Notes under the pieces: model-generated
Seen by the model: only the letters and a program-made list of their open reading frames with translations
Database searches by the model: none
What the model was told of the DNA's origin: nothing
Source of the DNA: Siniperca chuatsi
Taxonomy: Eukaryota > Chordata > Actinopteri > Centrarchiformes > Sinipercidae
NCBI RefSeq assembly: GCF_020085105.1
Contig: NC_058042.1
Location: 18,150,001-18,214,000 of the forward strand
Direction of reading: 5' to 3'
DNA: 64,000 nt
Made by a program: the position numbers and the translations under genes
Shown: piece by piece, positions 48,916 to 64,000 of the stretch
Layout: each line of letters begins with the position of its first letter
Position numbering within the stretch: position 1 is the first letter of the stretch

Positions 48916-50869
48916 ACAGCATAGTTAATCCTTGTAAATGACATTGTAATTTGCAGCCCACGCTCATGGGAAATGCCATGAAAAGAGAGCAACAAAATCT
49001 TATTTGGCTCAATTTTGTCACATTTGTAATAATTGCAGGGTTGTCAAAGTTGACAAAATTGCAGCACGATCGTGAGAACGCAGCTGGCTATAAATATCAA
49101 ACTGTGTACAAATATTAAAGTAAGCTGCTAAATGTTCTGCCTGGGACACATTTATGTCTGGGAAGCTAGTAAAGACAAACCCATCAGCAGCCACCATGTG
49201 TTTCACTGGACAATAGGCTTTTAAGAGGTTCCTATTTGCCTTGCTGATAGCGTCCCATTCTACCTGATGTTGCAATACAAAGACAGACCAAGATGGGCCT
49301 GGGAGAAGGACACTGATAAGACTGACAACAAAGGCAAAAGCAGGACATATCACATTAGCATGAAATAGGTAAAGACAGGCCTATGGACAACTGATAGCCT
49401 ATTTAGAAAAAAATATAGCACCATGTAGAGCTAGGAGATATGATGATCTGTAGTATGTGAAGATATGCATTTGTTAGCTGACACAGACTTTGCCATACTG
49501 TTTGTCTCTGGTTGCATTACGCCATTGCGGGCAAAGTTGCAAAACACAATTCAATGAGGACGATAGCTTTATGGCAATATTGGATGTTTTGTTTAATTAT
49601 TTTTGCATCGATATGATAAAATATATTGATTTGTCATATAGTCAATTTGCTGGATTAGTTAAAAACAGACATTCCTGTCTTATTATTTTGTCTACAACAG
49701 TTTCTTTACTATATTAGGATATATATCAATATCGCTATATAGGACAAAGCAAGAAACCATTTATTTTATACATGTCGGTCACTCCCAGCACCTCATGAGA
49801 ATAATTCACCTCAGCTTAGTTTTGACAAGTCAAGGAACATAATGACTGGTTGATCTTGGTGCTTGAATTAGTCAGCTTCACACTCTTTCGTCTGCACAGG
49901 AGGGAAGAAATGGGCCAAGGCAAAGTGTCCTGTCCAGGAAGAAGAGTGCTGCCGAGGACAGATTAAAGCTAAAGACAGTACAATAGACTCTTTCATCCTT
50001 AGTGTCACATGTATCCAAAACACAAGGGCGCCAACAAGTGTGCAACCCCCCCCTCCCCATTGTATTTGTCTCTGCAAAAGGAGGAAACCCTCACTGAGCT
50101 GCCCCCTGTCCTCCATAGTGGCAGTGCGGCCTTCACTGACCCCTGTGCTGCAGAGCAACGAGGTCAGCACGGAGTACAGGTTGGATGTCAAGGCCCTGGC
50201 TTTGATCTGTGCAGAAGGGAGACTCTGCAAAGATTTAACAAAGCAGATTTTTATCTCCTCATGTGAACTGATTAGTTTTCTGTGTCACAGAGAGTTTCTG
50301 ACACGGTGTCTGACTCACATGACTACATGAAGACAACAAATCAGTTAAGAGAAGCCGAGGACTGACCCTGAACGAGTTAATGTAAAAAAAACTAATAAAT
50401 CACTCAAGACAGCGAGGATTTACACTGTATAAAGTTACGTAATGTGAATGGGAGTTCACAAATCTGGAGCGTCAGGTGAATGCAACGTAAGCGTACAGGA
50501 GCAACTGTAAACACAATTAAAATCATACCACTATTGTGTAAATCATAAATGACAACAGAGCTGTAGAGAAAGTAGTTAGCTGACTGAAAAGAAGAAACAG
50601 CGGCAGTTTGAGTTGACGCAGTTTCTGGACATCGCTGCTCAGTGCAACAGGTGGCGTGAAGCGCACCACCAACCTGAGATTTACTGTAACACTTCGCATT
50701 TGATTAACATCTTTCTCACTTCCATGACCCACTAAATTACGTCGAGTTTAGAGCCTTTTATCAAAAATGTCTATTTCTTTAGCCTTGTGTTGAGTTTAAC
50801 GGCTGTTAACGCTCCCACAGCAGACTGAACATCCACAATGAAGACTGTTGTCTAAGTTAATTTACTCAC
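48263..50869 (-). other. CGNL1 intron 1 (2.6 kb)
   Basis: Contains a long TG microsatellite (48851-48913). Nothing else recognised; an ORF of 111 codons at 49353-49018 has no family similarity that I can see. Confidence 0.6.
48851..48913. repeat. (TG)n microsatellite
   Basis: About 63 bases of nearly uninterrupted TG in CGNL1 intron 1, likely length-variable between individuals. Confidence 0.95.
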
Positions 50870-51000
50870 CAGCGTCGTTTTTCTCTCTGGTTCAGTTATC
50901 GCTGGTTATAAACGTTTGTTTGAAAGGATTTTTAAAGAAGATAAACGGTTAAGCTAAGGTGCCCACACCACCGCTTGCTAACTTATTTAGTCCTGTGTTG
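50870..51000 (-). other. CGNL1: CGNL1 exon 1, noncoding (5' limit approximate)
   Basis: A strong donor, ACGACGCTG|GTGAGTAAA, lies at 50870/50869. The stretch upstream on the minus strand to about 51000 has no ATG. It sits beside GC-rich promoter-like sequence and 2.6 kb above the coding exon, as expected for the noncoding first exon of CGNL1. The transcription start is not identifiable. Confidence 0.6.
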
Positions 51001-51290
51001 TTTCCTAAGAGAGAGAGAGAGAGAGAGCAGGGCAGTTTCAGAAAGACGCCCGACCCTCCGGGCCGCTCCGCCTCCTGAAACAAGCGCACAAACCCGCCTA
51101 CCCACCCACCCAAAGAACCAGTCCGCTGGTCCAGGAACAGATTTCACATCACGAATCCTCCCAGAAGCCTTGGCAGGACCATGGTCAGGACGTGTCCCAG
51201 GCCCAGCTCAGTTTGGACCGGCCAAGCTCGGCTCGGTTCAGCTCAGCAGGGTCTCTAGAGGCGGTGGGACCTGACACCCACTCCGTTAAT
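51001..51290 (-). promoter_or_regulatory. CpG-rich putative CGNL1 promoter
   Basis: The stretch is clearly richer in G+C and CG dinucleotides than the surrounding AT-rich DNA (for example CCCGACCCTCCGGGCCGCTC at about 51049-51068 and GGACCGGCCAAGCTCGGCTC). A GA-repeat (51009-51027) lies at its downstream edge. Consistent with a TATA-less CpG-island promoter; inferred from position and composition only. Confidence 0.5.
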
Positions 51291-52967
51291 TAGTCTTTCA
51301 TGTGAGCTCATTATTAAATAAACATCTTTTAAACTGAATAAACTAAATATCACTGAAAGCCTATTTGCTTGTACTTGGAAGAAAATAGAAAATGACTGAG
51401 TTCATAAATTCTGAGGTATGAATCACTATTTTGCTATTTGTTGGGGGGAGGGGGGAGCACATGGGTGGACCCAGAAGATAGAAATCCTAATATATCTTTT
51501 GGGGAAAATAGCCTATTATACAAATAAGACAAAAACACCCCCACTGAAATATTTCAGAAATATTAGGAGATTAAAAATAACAAGTTACGCACTTGTTCAT
51601 AAATCGATATTACTTTCTTGCACAAACGTTTTATGAATTATTTAATGCCCTGGGAGATTTATACACGCATATGCTCGCTTCAAACTCGATGAAAGTTTAA
51701 TTATTTGCACTCTGCATAAATGCAATTTGCAGCTGCATGTGTTTAAAAACCGAGAGCGTCATCTAGTGGATAGTGAGCTGACCAGAAAGCGGTTAGTTAA
51801 TGAGAACCTGTGCTGGTGGTACTGCTGTTAACGTACACAGACAGTACCGTAAACGCATCACCGTAAATATACAAAGTGAGCATTTTGTGTGATGCACAGG
51901 GGGGTGCGAGTCCAGCAGAAATGTTCAAAAATGTTCTGGAGGGTGAGTGTTATTTTAGAAGTGAAGTGTCTGTGGTGTACATGTACTTTAAGAGTTAGTG
52001 TAGGACTAAGCAAACAACACTGAGCAGTGATAAATAATATCTAGGATGGCTTAAAGTAGGTAGTGGCAGAATTACAGTCAGTTTCAGTGTTCCTGTAGGT
52101 GCACTGACAGATGTATATGTATATGATACAGTATATAAATACCTTCACAAACATTTGCATGCAAAATATCGCACAGAACAATAACAACAATATATGATGA
52201 TATTTAGTTTTCACAGCATCAACGGCCACACCTGTACCCTAAACTGTATATAAACTGCTTTATGAAATAAACCATTAAAAAAACAAATATAATATAATAA
52301 TAACCAAATTTGCTTCTGCCATTATCTAGTTTTTACTGCCACAATAAAAATACTTTTTATTGCTGTTGACACTGTGTTAGAAAGGCATTGATTTAACTCC
52401 ATGGTCATTTTTGAGGGTGTACATCGTGGGGTTGTATTGGATTGCATGATATTGTCATGTGTTTCTAATATTCTTGCTCTTCAATATATAAAAATAAGGT
52501 AAAAAAATATTAGAAACACCTCTCAGAACTGGCGCTAAGTACTGAATTTTAATAGTTTTTTGGTACCGGCTGATGAAAATCGAAAACTGGCAAATACCTA
52601 AAGCTGGTTCTGGACAGATTTGTAATCTGGTTCTTGCAAGTTCTTGCATGGCTGCTTGTGTTCAGACAACATTTACATTTAAGAAATCGAAAGATGTCGA
52701 AAAAAGTTTTGATGCTAAAACGTTGGTATCATATCGGCACTAGTGTAAAAATATTTCAAACAATACCCAGCCCTACTGCGAACATTTTGGCAAAATGACA
52801 AAATGTTTTTATTTTTCTGGTCATTCAGTGTATGTTACTTTATGCTGGATAAAATGACCCAATACAAGTACCTTAAACTTCACAAATAGTACATCACACA
52901 ATGACAGTTTCCCTACTTTCACAATCTCAGGCTGAACAGTCTGAACTCCATGTTTGTATACAATGAC

Positions 52968-53368
52968 CAGTGATGGAAAAAAATACTCTGATTCTTTGCT
53001 TAAGTAAAAAAGTAGTAATGCCACAAAGTAAAAATACTTTGTTACAAGTACCTGTTTTCAAAATCTTACCAAAGTAAAAGCACAAAAATAGTTCTAGTAA
53101 GCAAAATGCACTTCAATAAAAATATCCAAAGTAAAAGCATTTATTCTGCACACAACCAGCTCCTCTCAGGGTTGTATATATACTGTACATATTATATTAT
53201 AGGATCAATATTACTGATGCGTTAACTTGTAAGCAACATTTTAATGTTGTAGCCGGTTGAGATGGAGCAGACTACTTTACACGGTGTTGTAGTATAAAGT
53301 AGCATAAAATGAAAATACTCAAGTAAATACCTCTACTTAAGTGCAGTAGTAAATGTCTTTCCAGCACT
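52968..53368 (-). repeat. Teleost 'GTGGAAAGTAC' repeat, copy 4 (inverted, shortened)
   Basis: CAGTGATGGAAAAAAATACT at the left and CTTTCCAGCAC at the right are the family's two ends in opposite orientation to copies 1-3. The centre is diverged and shorter. Confidence 0.65.
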
Positions 53369-53985
53369 AACAATGACAGCAACAAAAATGTAATGCTCAC
53401 TGTAATTTACACATTTTGAAGAAATGATAAAGTTCTTCTTTATAAACCTTTCTACTGCAACATAAACTACGTTAAACTGGAGGCCCAGCTGCTCCTGTGC
53501 CTTTGTAGTGGCCCACTGTTTATATGTGTGTCCGCAGAGAAACCGAGCAGCACCACAGCCTTTAATCTGAGCTCTGTGCCACTGTGTTGGGTTACAGCAG
53601 CACACAATGAGTGCTCTGTTCTCCGCTGAGGTGCCACAGCTGGGACCTCTGGGCATGCTCAGTACACAGCTCAGTCTTATCCTGATTATAAGAAGGACTG
53701 CAGGCTTTCCAGTGGCAACCCAACCTAACTGACATGCACCAGAGATCTTTTCCATTGTGGATTTTTTTTTACAGGAAAAAAATGTTGGGAACGTTTCTGT
53801 GAATTTAACTGGCTCTGCACCATTGTGACAGGAAAAAGTCACCACTGAAGACAATGTGGTGGAGAAATGACTTAACTCTGTTAAGTTGTTTAAGTTTCCA
53901 CATTAGTAACATGATTTCTAACAGTAATGGGACAGCTTACAGAAATGAGGTTTCATCCCTGGTGTGCAGCCAAAAACTTGGTAGT

Positions 53986-54487
53986 AGTCATGGACTGAAC
54001 AGCCATAGCAGCCATCTACCTCTGGTCATAAACGGTCAGGAAATCCAACAGGTGGAGAACTACAAATTCTTTGGTGTAACAATTTCCTCTTCTTTAAAGT
54101 GTGAGGTCAACACTACAACAGAACTGAAGAAAGCTCAGCAAAGACGTTTCTTTTCAAGACAGAAGAAAACGTTCTCCATATTAGGAGGGCATGATGCAAT
54201 TTAATCCCTCTGGGATCGAGAGCATCCCCACCTTCGGATTAACTGTGTGGTGTAGAAACACCTCAGTGCATGACAGGAAACGTCTGGACAAAGTGGTGCC
54301 GTCCCCTGTTGAAATCTACACCATTAGACTATGGACACAAGATTATAGAAGGATTCCTCTCATCGTGATAACCATCTTTCTAACTTCCTCCTGTCTTTTA
54401 AAAGACAGAAAATATCAGAACTGGGTTCAGCAGCAGCACACAGCACTCCTCCACACAGATATTATACTAAATGCAACAGCACAGTAA
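53986..54487 (+). pseudogene. Decayed non-LTR retrotransposon (LINE) ORF2 C-terminal fragment
   Basis: Two overlapping frames read as the end of a fish LINE reverse transcriptase: VENYKFFGVTISSSLKCEVN and ELKKAQQRRFF in the frame ending near 54204, then GIESIPTFGLTVWCRN and RKRLDKVV in the frame from 54191. These match the usual FLGV...KKAQQRLYFLR...TYGLTVWFG...VV order of L2/Rex-like elements. The frame change and lost residues show it is dead. Family assignment is from memory. Confidence 0.75.
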
Positions 54488-54674
54488 ACAAAATATTATA
54501 GGAAACCATCAAAGAAAGCCTGAGATGCAGGTTCTATTTTCCTGAAGCAGAGCTGTTCTATTGTTCTGATTTAAATTGCTTTACTAATTTGACTGTATTT
54601 TAATGAAATGTTACTGTAGCCTTGGCATGCTGTGCAGCTGTAATATGAAGGAAAAATTAAACAAAAACTAAAAG

Positions 54675-54815
54675 GTAACACTTTATATTATGGGCCTGTC
54701 ATATTCTAATGATTTTGTAGTAATTTTCAGGAAGTTTCCTGGAAAGCACTATGTAATTTGGTGCAAATTACAGGGGAAATAGGAATGTGCTTGAAAGAAA
54801 AGCTCAATTTAAGAA
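54675..54815 (+). repeat. Short interspersed repeat, second copy
   Basis: TAACACTTTATATTATGGGC, GGAAGTTTCCTGGAAAGCAC and AAGAAAAGCTCAATTTAAGA match, with divergence, the element in MYZAP intron 11 (5040-5357). It may be the 3' part of a SINE; it lies 190 bases past the LINE remnant. Confidence 0.5.
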
Positions 54816-55655
54816 GCATGTTTAGTGCAGCATGCATCCTGAAAGTAGCAGAGTGGCGGATGATCTTACTGTTCAGAGCAGGAGGAGCAGCAGGCTCTTT
54901 GGTCGAGCTTCAAGGATGTGAGCCAAGGACTTTCTGTCAGCTGGCCCAGGAGCCATGACAGGAAATCAGCCTTCAGACATGGTGGTCCCACTCCTACAGA
55001 AAACATGCACACCCACCACCACCAGCAGCAGCAGCCCAACACTCTCACACATTCTGTTTCCCTGCAGAGAATATTGAAAGATGACAGTCATGATTTACAT
55101 TGCATCCCTGAGCCCACCACAGGCAGAACAGCAGTCAGCAGTTTTCCACCAAGTGTCACCTCTTTCAGAAAACTGAACTGGGATCAGACCTCTTGGGACG
55201 TGATGAGCACTCTCTTGCTTCTGCATCTGCACGAGGATAATTCTGTGCAGATGGACGGGGTCTGAGATTTACAGCACAACAGTCCTCCAGGTTTAGAGCA
55301 GCATTTTCACAACACTTTTGGGATTCATTAACTTCAGTCACAGCACAAGTAGCAGATTGAGAGCTGCTGTCTACAGAAAGCCACTTCCACCAGAAGCATT
55401 TATTAGAGAACACCGTTTAGGTTTGTACTTTTCATGATGGCTGCATCAATTCTGTTCCTGAACTCTACTTTCTGTTTATCTATTTGTTTTTTCTTCTGCA
55501 TTTACATGATGCATAGACACTCTATGTGTTCTTAATATTAATTTTTCCTTTTTGCTGAAATGGCTTTCATACAGGACCTGCCTCTAGCTCTATTTCTTCA
55601 TCCAGCGTAAAATGTAAAAAAAAAAAAAAAAAAGCAGGACCACAGCACATGTACA

Positions 55656-58600
55656 GTACGCTGCTATCACACTTTATTAAAAATAGAAACATATATTCAT
55701 AGCACTTTTCATACAGTCTACAATGGTCCACTGGTATTATTTTCAGAAATTAGATACATACTATAAAACACTCATTTGGCCTAAATCCACTGTAGAAATG
55801 TCTCTAAAAAAAAACAAACAAAAAAAACAAAAACAGTAAGGAAGTCTAAATGAATCCCCATGTTTCTGAGCTCATCCTACTTCACCCTTCCTGTGCCTTT
55901 TCATAAAATAAAACTTTATGGACAGGAGAAAATGTAAATATGGAGAAGAAACAAACAAATGTGTTTGCTCAGTGAGAGAAATAAATGCACATACAATTGA
56001 GTTTAAAAAAAGATGGCACATTTATTGCAACATAAATGTTATATACATTGTGTTTTTCTGTTGAAAAAGACAGAAAATTCAAATTCTCGTTGCCGCATTT
56101 TTTTGATGTGCATCGACAATACCTTTTCATTTGACACAAAAACAAATCTTTTACCAATCAACAACGGAGACTGAAGGATAAAATGGAGGTCGCACTTTTG
56201 GGAATCTGGAGCTCGTACGAAGCCATTTTAAGCACTATGAGCAACAATTCAGCTACTGTACGTTCTTGTGATGCCATTTGTAAATTTCCTGTAATAATGG
56301 ACAGGTTATTGTAAATAACCGTACATTTTACTATCTAATATAGTAAAATAAAGTAAGAAACTTTTTACTCAAAACTTTTGCTTTCAAAAATCTAGAAAGA
56401 GTAATATTTAGAATTCAAGAAATATTCTTACAGTATTATTGTATAAAAGACTAACTACAGTGAAAAATAAGCCAAATGTTTTTTTTCCTTTTGATTTTCT
56501 TTTTTTTTCTCCATATATTATACAAGGGAAAGCATCTGGGAATACAGTAAAGTCTAACTTGGCAAACAGAGGAGCAAAGAAATATAGGAAAAACAGGAAA
56601 TTTTAAAAAATGACGGAAAGAGAGCAGGAAGTGGCAAACATTATACCTTCAATCAAAGTCTGCCAACATGAATACAAGCTCATGAATACTGAAATGAAGA
56701 ACAAGGCCACATTCAGTCAGAGAATACACAAAAACTGTTTAGTTTTTTTCTGACTAAAACAAAGTTGTTAAATCATAAATCTTTAATGTAAACTCTTGGT
56801 GTGGCATCTTTTATTCTAATTTAAGTCCCTTTTTTGTACAGAATAATCATTCTGAATGTGGCAGCCTTGTTTATGGTGTAGATAATGACAGAAGACAATA
56901 TACAAAGAAACAAATGGAATATAAAGCAAGTCGAAAGACCAAAGACTTAATAAAAGGAGAAATGTAATGCATGCACACTGATAGGGAAAACAAAATAATG
57001 CCATGACCAATGTCTTGAAACATAAAAGAAAATCCTGTCAACTGTTTTTGTTCATTATTGTGCTACAGTTCTATGATATCCAACAAAATCCATGAAATAT
57101 CTAGTCTGGTTTGTTGTACTGAGTATATCATGGCTTAGAAAAAAATAACTTAGATGTTCTCTCCGCTGACTGAAACTGGACATTATAATGCTGGAAGCCT
57201 AAAGAAATGACTTGTTACAACACAAATAAGCATAACTAAATTTTACTCACAATAACTGCATTTGTAATGTCTTGAGATATGAACAGAAAGAAAATTAAGT
57301 GATGTGTTCATCAGGCCAGGAGAATGTGTGGTCGTCGTTTGTTTTTTTTTTTTTTTTTTTTTAACTTCATCAAGCAATCTCTGATTAGCTGGTGGTGTGA
57401 AAATGACAAAAAAGAGACGCCACTTCTGTGCTGACGTCAGGAGCATGTCACTGTCAGGAGGCTAAACAAAGACAAGAATCTGCAAAAATATGTCACCGCT
57501 TACATTTAACACTATATGGCTAAGGAGCCGAAGGGCGACAAAGTGCCCTTTTCCTTTAGTTAAGACACTAAACAATATGCAGGGAATGCTAAGGTTTGCA
57601 AATAGTTTGCTCTCTGTATTTTCACTGCTCACTAACGAGGGGAGGAAAAAAAACAACTAAATCTGAGCTTTCAGTAAACCTAGAGTTTGCCATTCGTCTG
57701 TCACCTTTGTAGACAATGTTGTTGATGCTAATGTAGTCGGGCCTATTATTCCTCTGGTCAGTAGCAGAGAAGCTGATCTAAGCTACACAAAAACAAACAT
57801 AGGTAGTTTTGGTTACACGTGTGGCCAGTGGCAGAATGAATAAAATATAAATATAAATAATATATCCTCTTTTTTTTTTTAAAAACACGGGGCGCTTATG
57901 TCTTCATTTCTAACAGCTAATAATAATTTGCATTTGGGTATAAATATCATTCTAAACTGGCCAATAAATTAATCTTCTCAGTGCCCAAATATATCCCCTC
58001 ATCTCGGCCTCACCAAAGATTTACCAGAGTGGAGTGCTCAGTTTTAATGGTGACACTGGCAAACTATAGATCAACTGAAAAGCCACATACTTCTCTTTGA
58101 ACTGACTTTCCCTTTAGACATACACTTTATAGCTCAATAACATAATAAATAGAAAAAAAAAGAAACAGACAAACAAAAACAATTTGCTGTTACAATGCAT
58201 TCGTCAATTCAGTTTAGGCACAAGGCAATTTCCACATACGGTTGGAGGAGATTGCGAAGTCTCTGATTGTTCAGAAGCAACACACTTCTTGCAGACAGCA
58301 ATATGTGCTGAAGGTTTTTCTTTCTGGGGAGAAATTTGCAGATGGAAACTGGTCACAGGGAGCTGGATGCTCGGCTCCTCTTCAATCTTAGGACTGGATT
58401 GTGTTAGTCTCGTAGTTTTGCTTCAAGTGGTGTGTCTCCTCTGATTGGTATCACAAACCGTGAGTCCTGTCTGTCACTGGGAAGCAAGGTCACCGACTCA
58501 AGCGGGACAGAAATGATCTGGATCACTGTGATCTGGAGAGAGGAAGGGAGAAACACACTAATCGGAGGTGTAGATCAATACACACAGGGTACAAAACAAC

Positions 58601-59207
58601 ATCTATTTATATTTTAGGTTCAAGATTGTAAAAAATGGTTGATTTTAAAGTGCTATTGCTACTGTTTCACATATTTATGAAAAATTCTCATTCCAATGAG
58701 GTGAATAGAGCTGAAACAACTAGTGAATTAATCCATTGGTCCATCAATATAAATTAACCTGCAATAATTGATTTATCGCTAAAGTCATTTATCATGTAAC
58801 AATGGCAAACATCACGTAGTTCTAGCTTCTCCAATGTGAAGACTTGCTGCTTTTATTGGTTTATATCATTGTAAATGGAATATCTTTGGGTTGGTCAGAA
58901 AAAACTAACAATTTGAAGACGACACCTTAGAATTTAGGAAATCGCGATGGACATTTTTCGCCATTTTACAGAGTGAATAAATGAGGAAATAAAATCCAAA
59001 ATGTAAAACAGATAAAAATACATAAAATAATTAAAAAATAATTACAACAAATTCCAGTTGTTCAAAAAACTTGTTTTAAGAAGAGATAAAAGAAGATACT
59101 GACATTGCTTAAATCCTAAGATTATTGACTACAACAATCCTCAGATTAATCAATATTAAAAATAACTGTTAGTTGCAGAGCTAGAGGTGAGAGTACCTGG
59201 CTGCTAC
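55656..59207 (-). other. TCF12: Probable TCF12 3'UTR
   Basis: About 3.5 kb after the TCF12 stop with no exon of another gene and few repeats beyond the hAT-like copy at its start. Minus-strand AATAAA occurs at 55674-55679, followed by a minus-strand T-run (55619-55634), a plausible far end. An earlier AATAAA lies at 58852-58857 inside the hAT-like repeat. A T20 tract sits at about 57342-57361. The extent is inference. Confidence 0.45.
58706..59184. mobile_element. hAT-like element at the start of the TCF12 3'UTR
   Basis: Ends AGAGCTGAAACAACTAGTGA and TTAGTTGCAGAGCT are imperfect terminal inverted repeats. The internal CTTGCTGCTTTTATTGGTTT matches the other copies. Starts 24 bases after the TCF12 stop codon (minus-strand direction). 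Confidence 0.75.
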
Positions 59208-63864
<4,657 letters not shown>

Positions 63865-64000
63865 CTGGGGGGACCACAGAGATTGAAGAGTGAAGGGTTA
63901 GGGAGAGGGAGAAGAGAGGAAAAGAAGTACAGAGCAGCTTAGTATAAGCACATTAGGACAAAAATTGAAAACACTGATTGTATGGTGTGGACTTGAAAAG

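Larger units (their letters stand above)
51291..55655. other. TCF12-CGNL1 intergenic region
   Basis: Contains an inverted copy of the GTGGAAAGTAC repeat, a LINE tail remnant and a short repeat, each listed. A possible hAT-like fragment ends near 52781 with AATACCCAGCCCTA. No gene recognised. Confidence 0.55.

Noticed and set aside
48813..49021. Open frames of repeated Thr-His
   Set aside because: Translation of the (TG)n microsatellite.
49018..49353. A 111-codon minus-strand open frame in CGNL1 intron 1
   Set aside because: No recognised domain, no consistent splice signals, and CGNL1 is complete without it.
49868..50330. Overlapping open frames on both strands of CGNL1 intron 1
   Set aside because: Low-complexity composition, no conserved motif, no splice context.
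53333..53854. A 173-codon minus-strand open frame next to the inverted repeat
   Set aside because: Partly overlaps a repeat end, no family similarity seen, and no promoter or splice evidence; treated as chance.

Overview
The window is vertebrate nuclear DNA, almost certainly from a teleost fish and probably a percomorph. Genes are split into short exons with GT-AG introns. The intergenic and intronic DNA is AT-rich and carries interspersed repeat families that I associate with teleosts: palindromic TTAA-flanked MITEs, 'GTGGAAAGTAC...' elements and hAT-like 'AGGGCTGCAACTAAT' elements. Every gene recognised reads on the minus strand, so 5' ends lie at high coordinates. All exon limits were worked out by hand from splice dinucleotides, reading phase and remembered similarity to mammalian orthologues; no alignment was run.

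Layout from right (upstream) to left. (1) 63864-59208: the last five coding exons of TCF12, an E-protein class I bHLH transcription factor, followed by a probable long 3'UTR down to about 55.66 kb. (2) 55.66-51.3 kb: intergenic, with a decayed LINE reverse-transcriptase tail and two older repeats. (3) About 51.0-22.4 kb: a complete CGNL1 (paracingulin) gene. It has a CpG-rich promoter, one noncoding exon and 18 coding exons that join in phase to 1322 codons plus stop, close to the length of human CGNL1. (4) 22.4-14.04 kb: intergenic, rich in repeats. (5) 14039-3765: a complete MYZAP gene of 14 coding exons (690 codons), whose last exon is much enlarged by a proline-rich hexapeptide repeat. (6) 601-492: the first coding exon of POLR2M (Gdown1); the rest lies off the left edge.

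This is the order TCF12-CGNL1-MYZAP-POLR2M known from human 15q21. In mammals MYZAP and POLR2M form the GCOM1 complex transcription unit. Here the MYZAP penultimate exon and the POLR2M first exon both end in phase 2, so an in-frame MYZAP-POLR2M fusion by read-through splicing is possible in this fish. CGNL1 and MYZAP both encode coiled-coil junction proteins linked to Rho signalling. I found no wholly new system. The most interesting points are the phase-matched GCOM1-type arrangement, the expanded proline-rich MYZAP tail, transposons sitting just after two stop codons, and a few splice-site oddities (a GC donor, a NAGNAG acceptor, and a stop codon formed across a splice junction).
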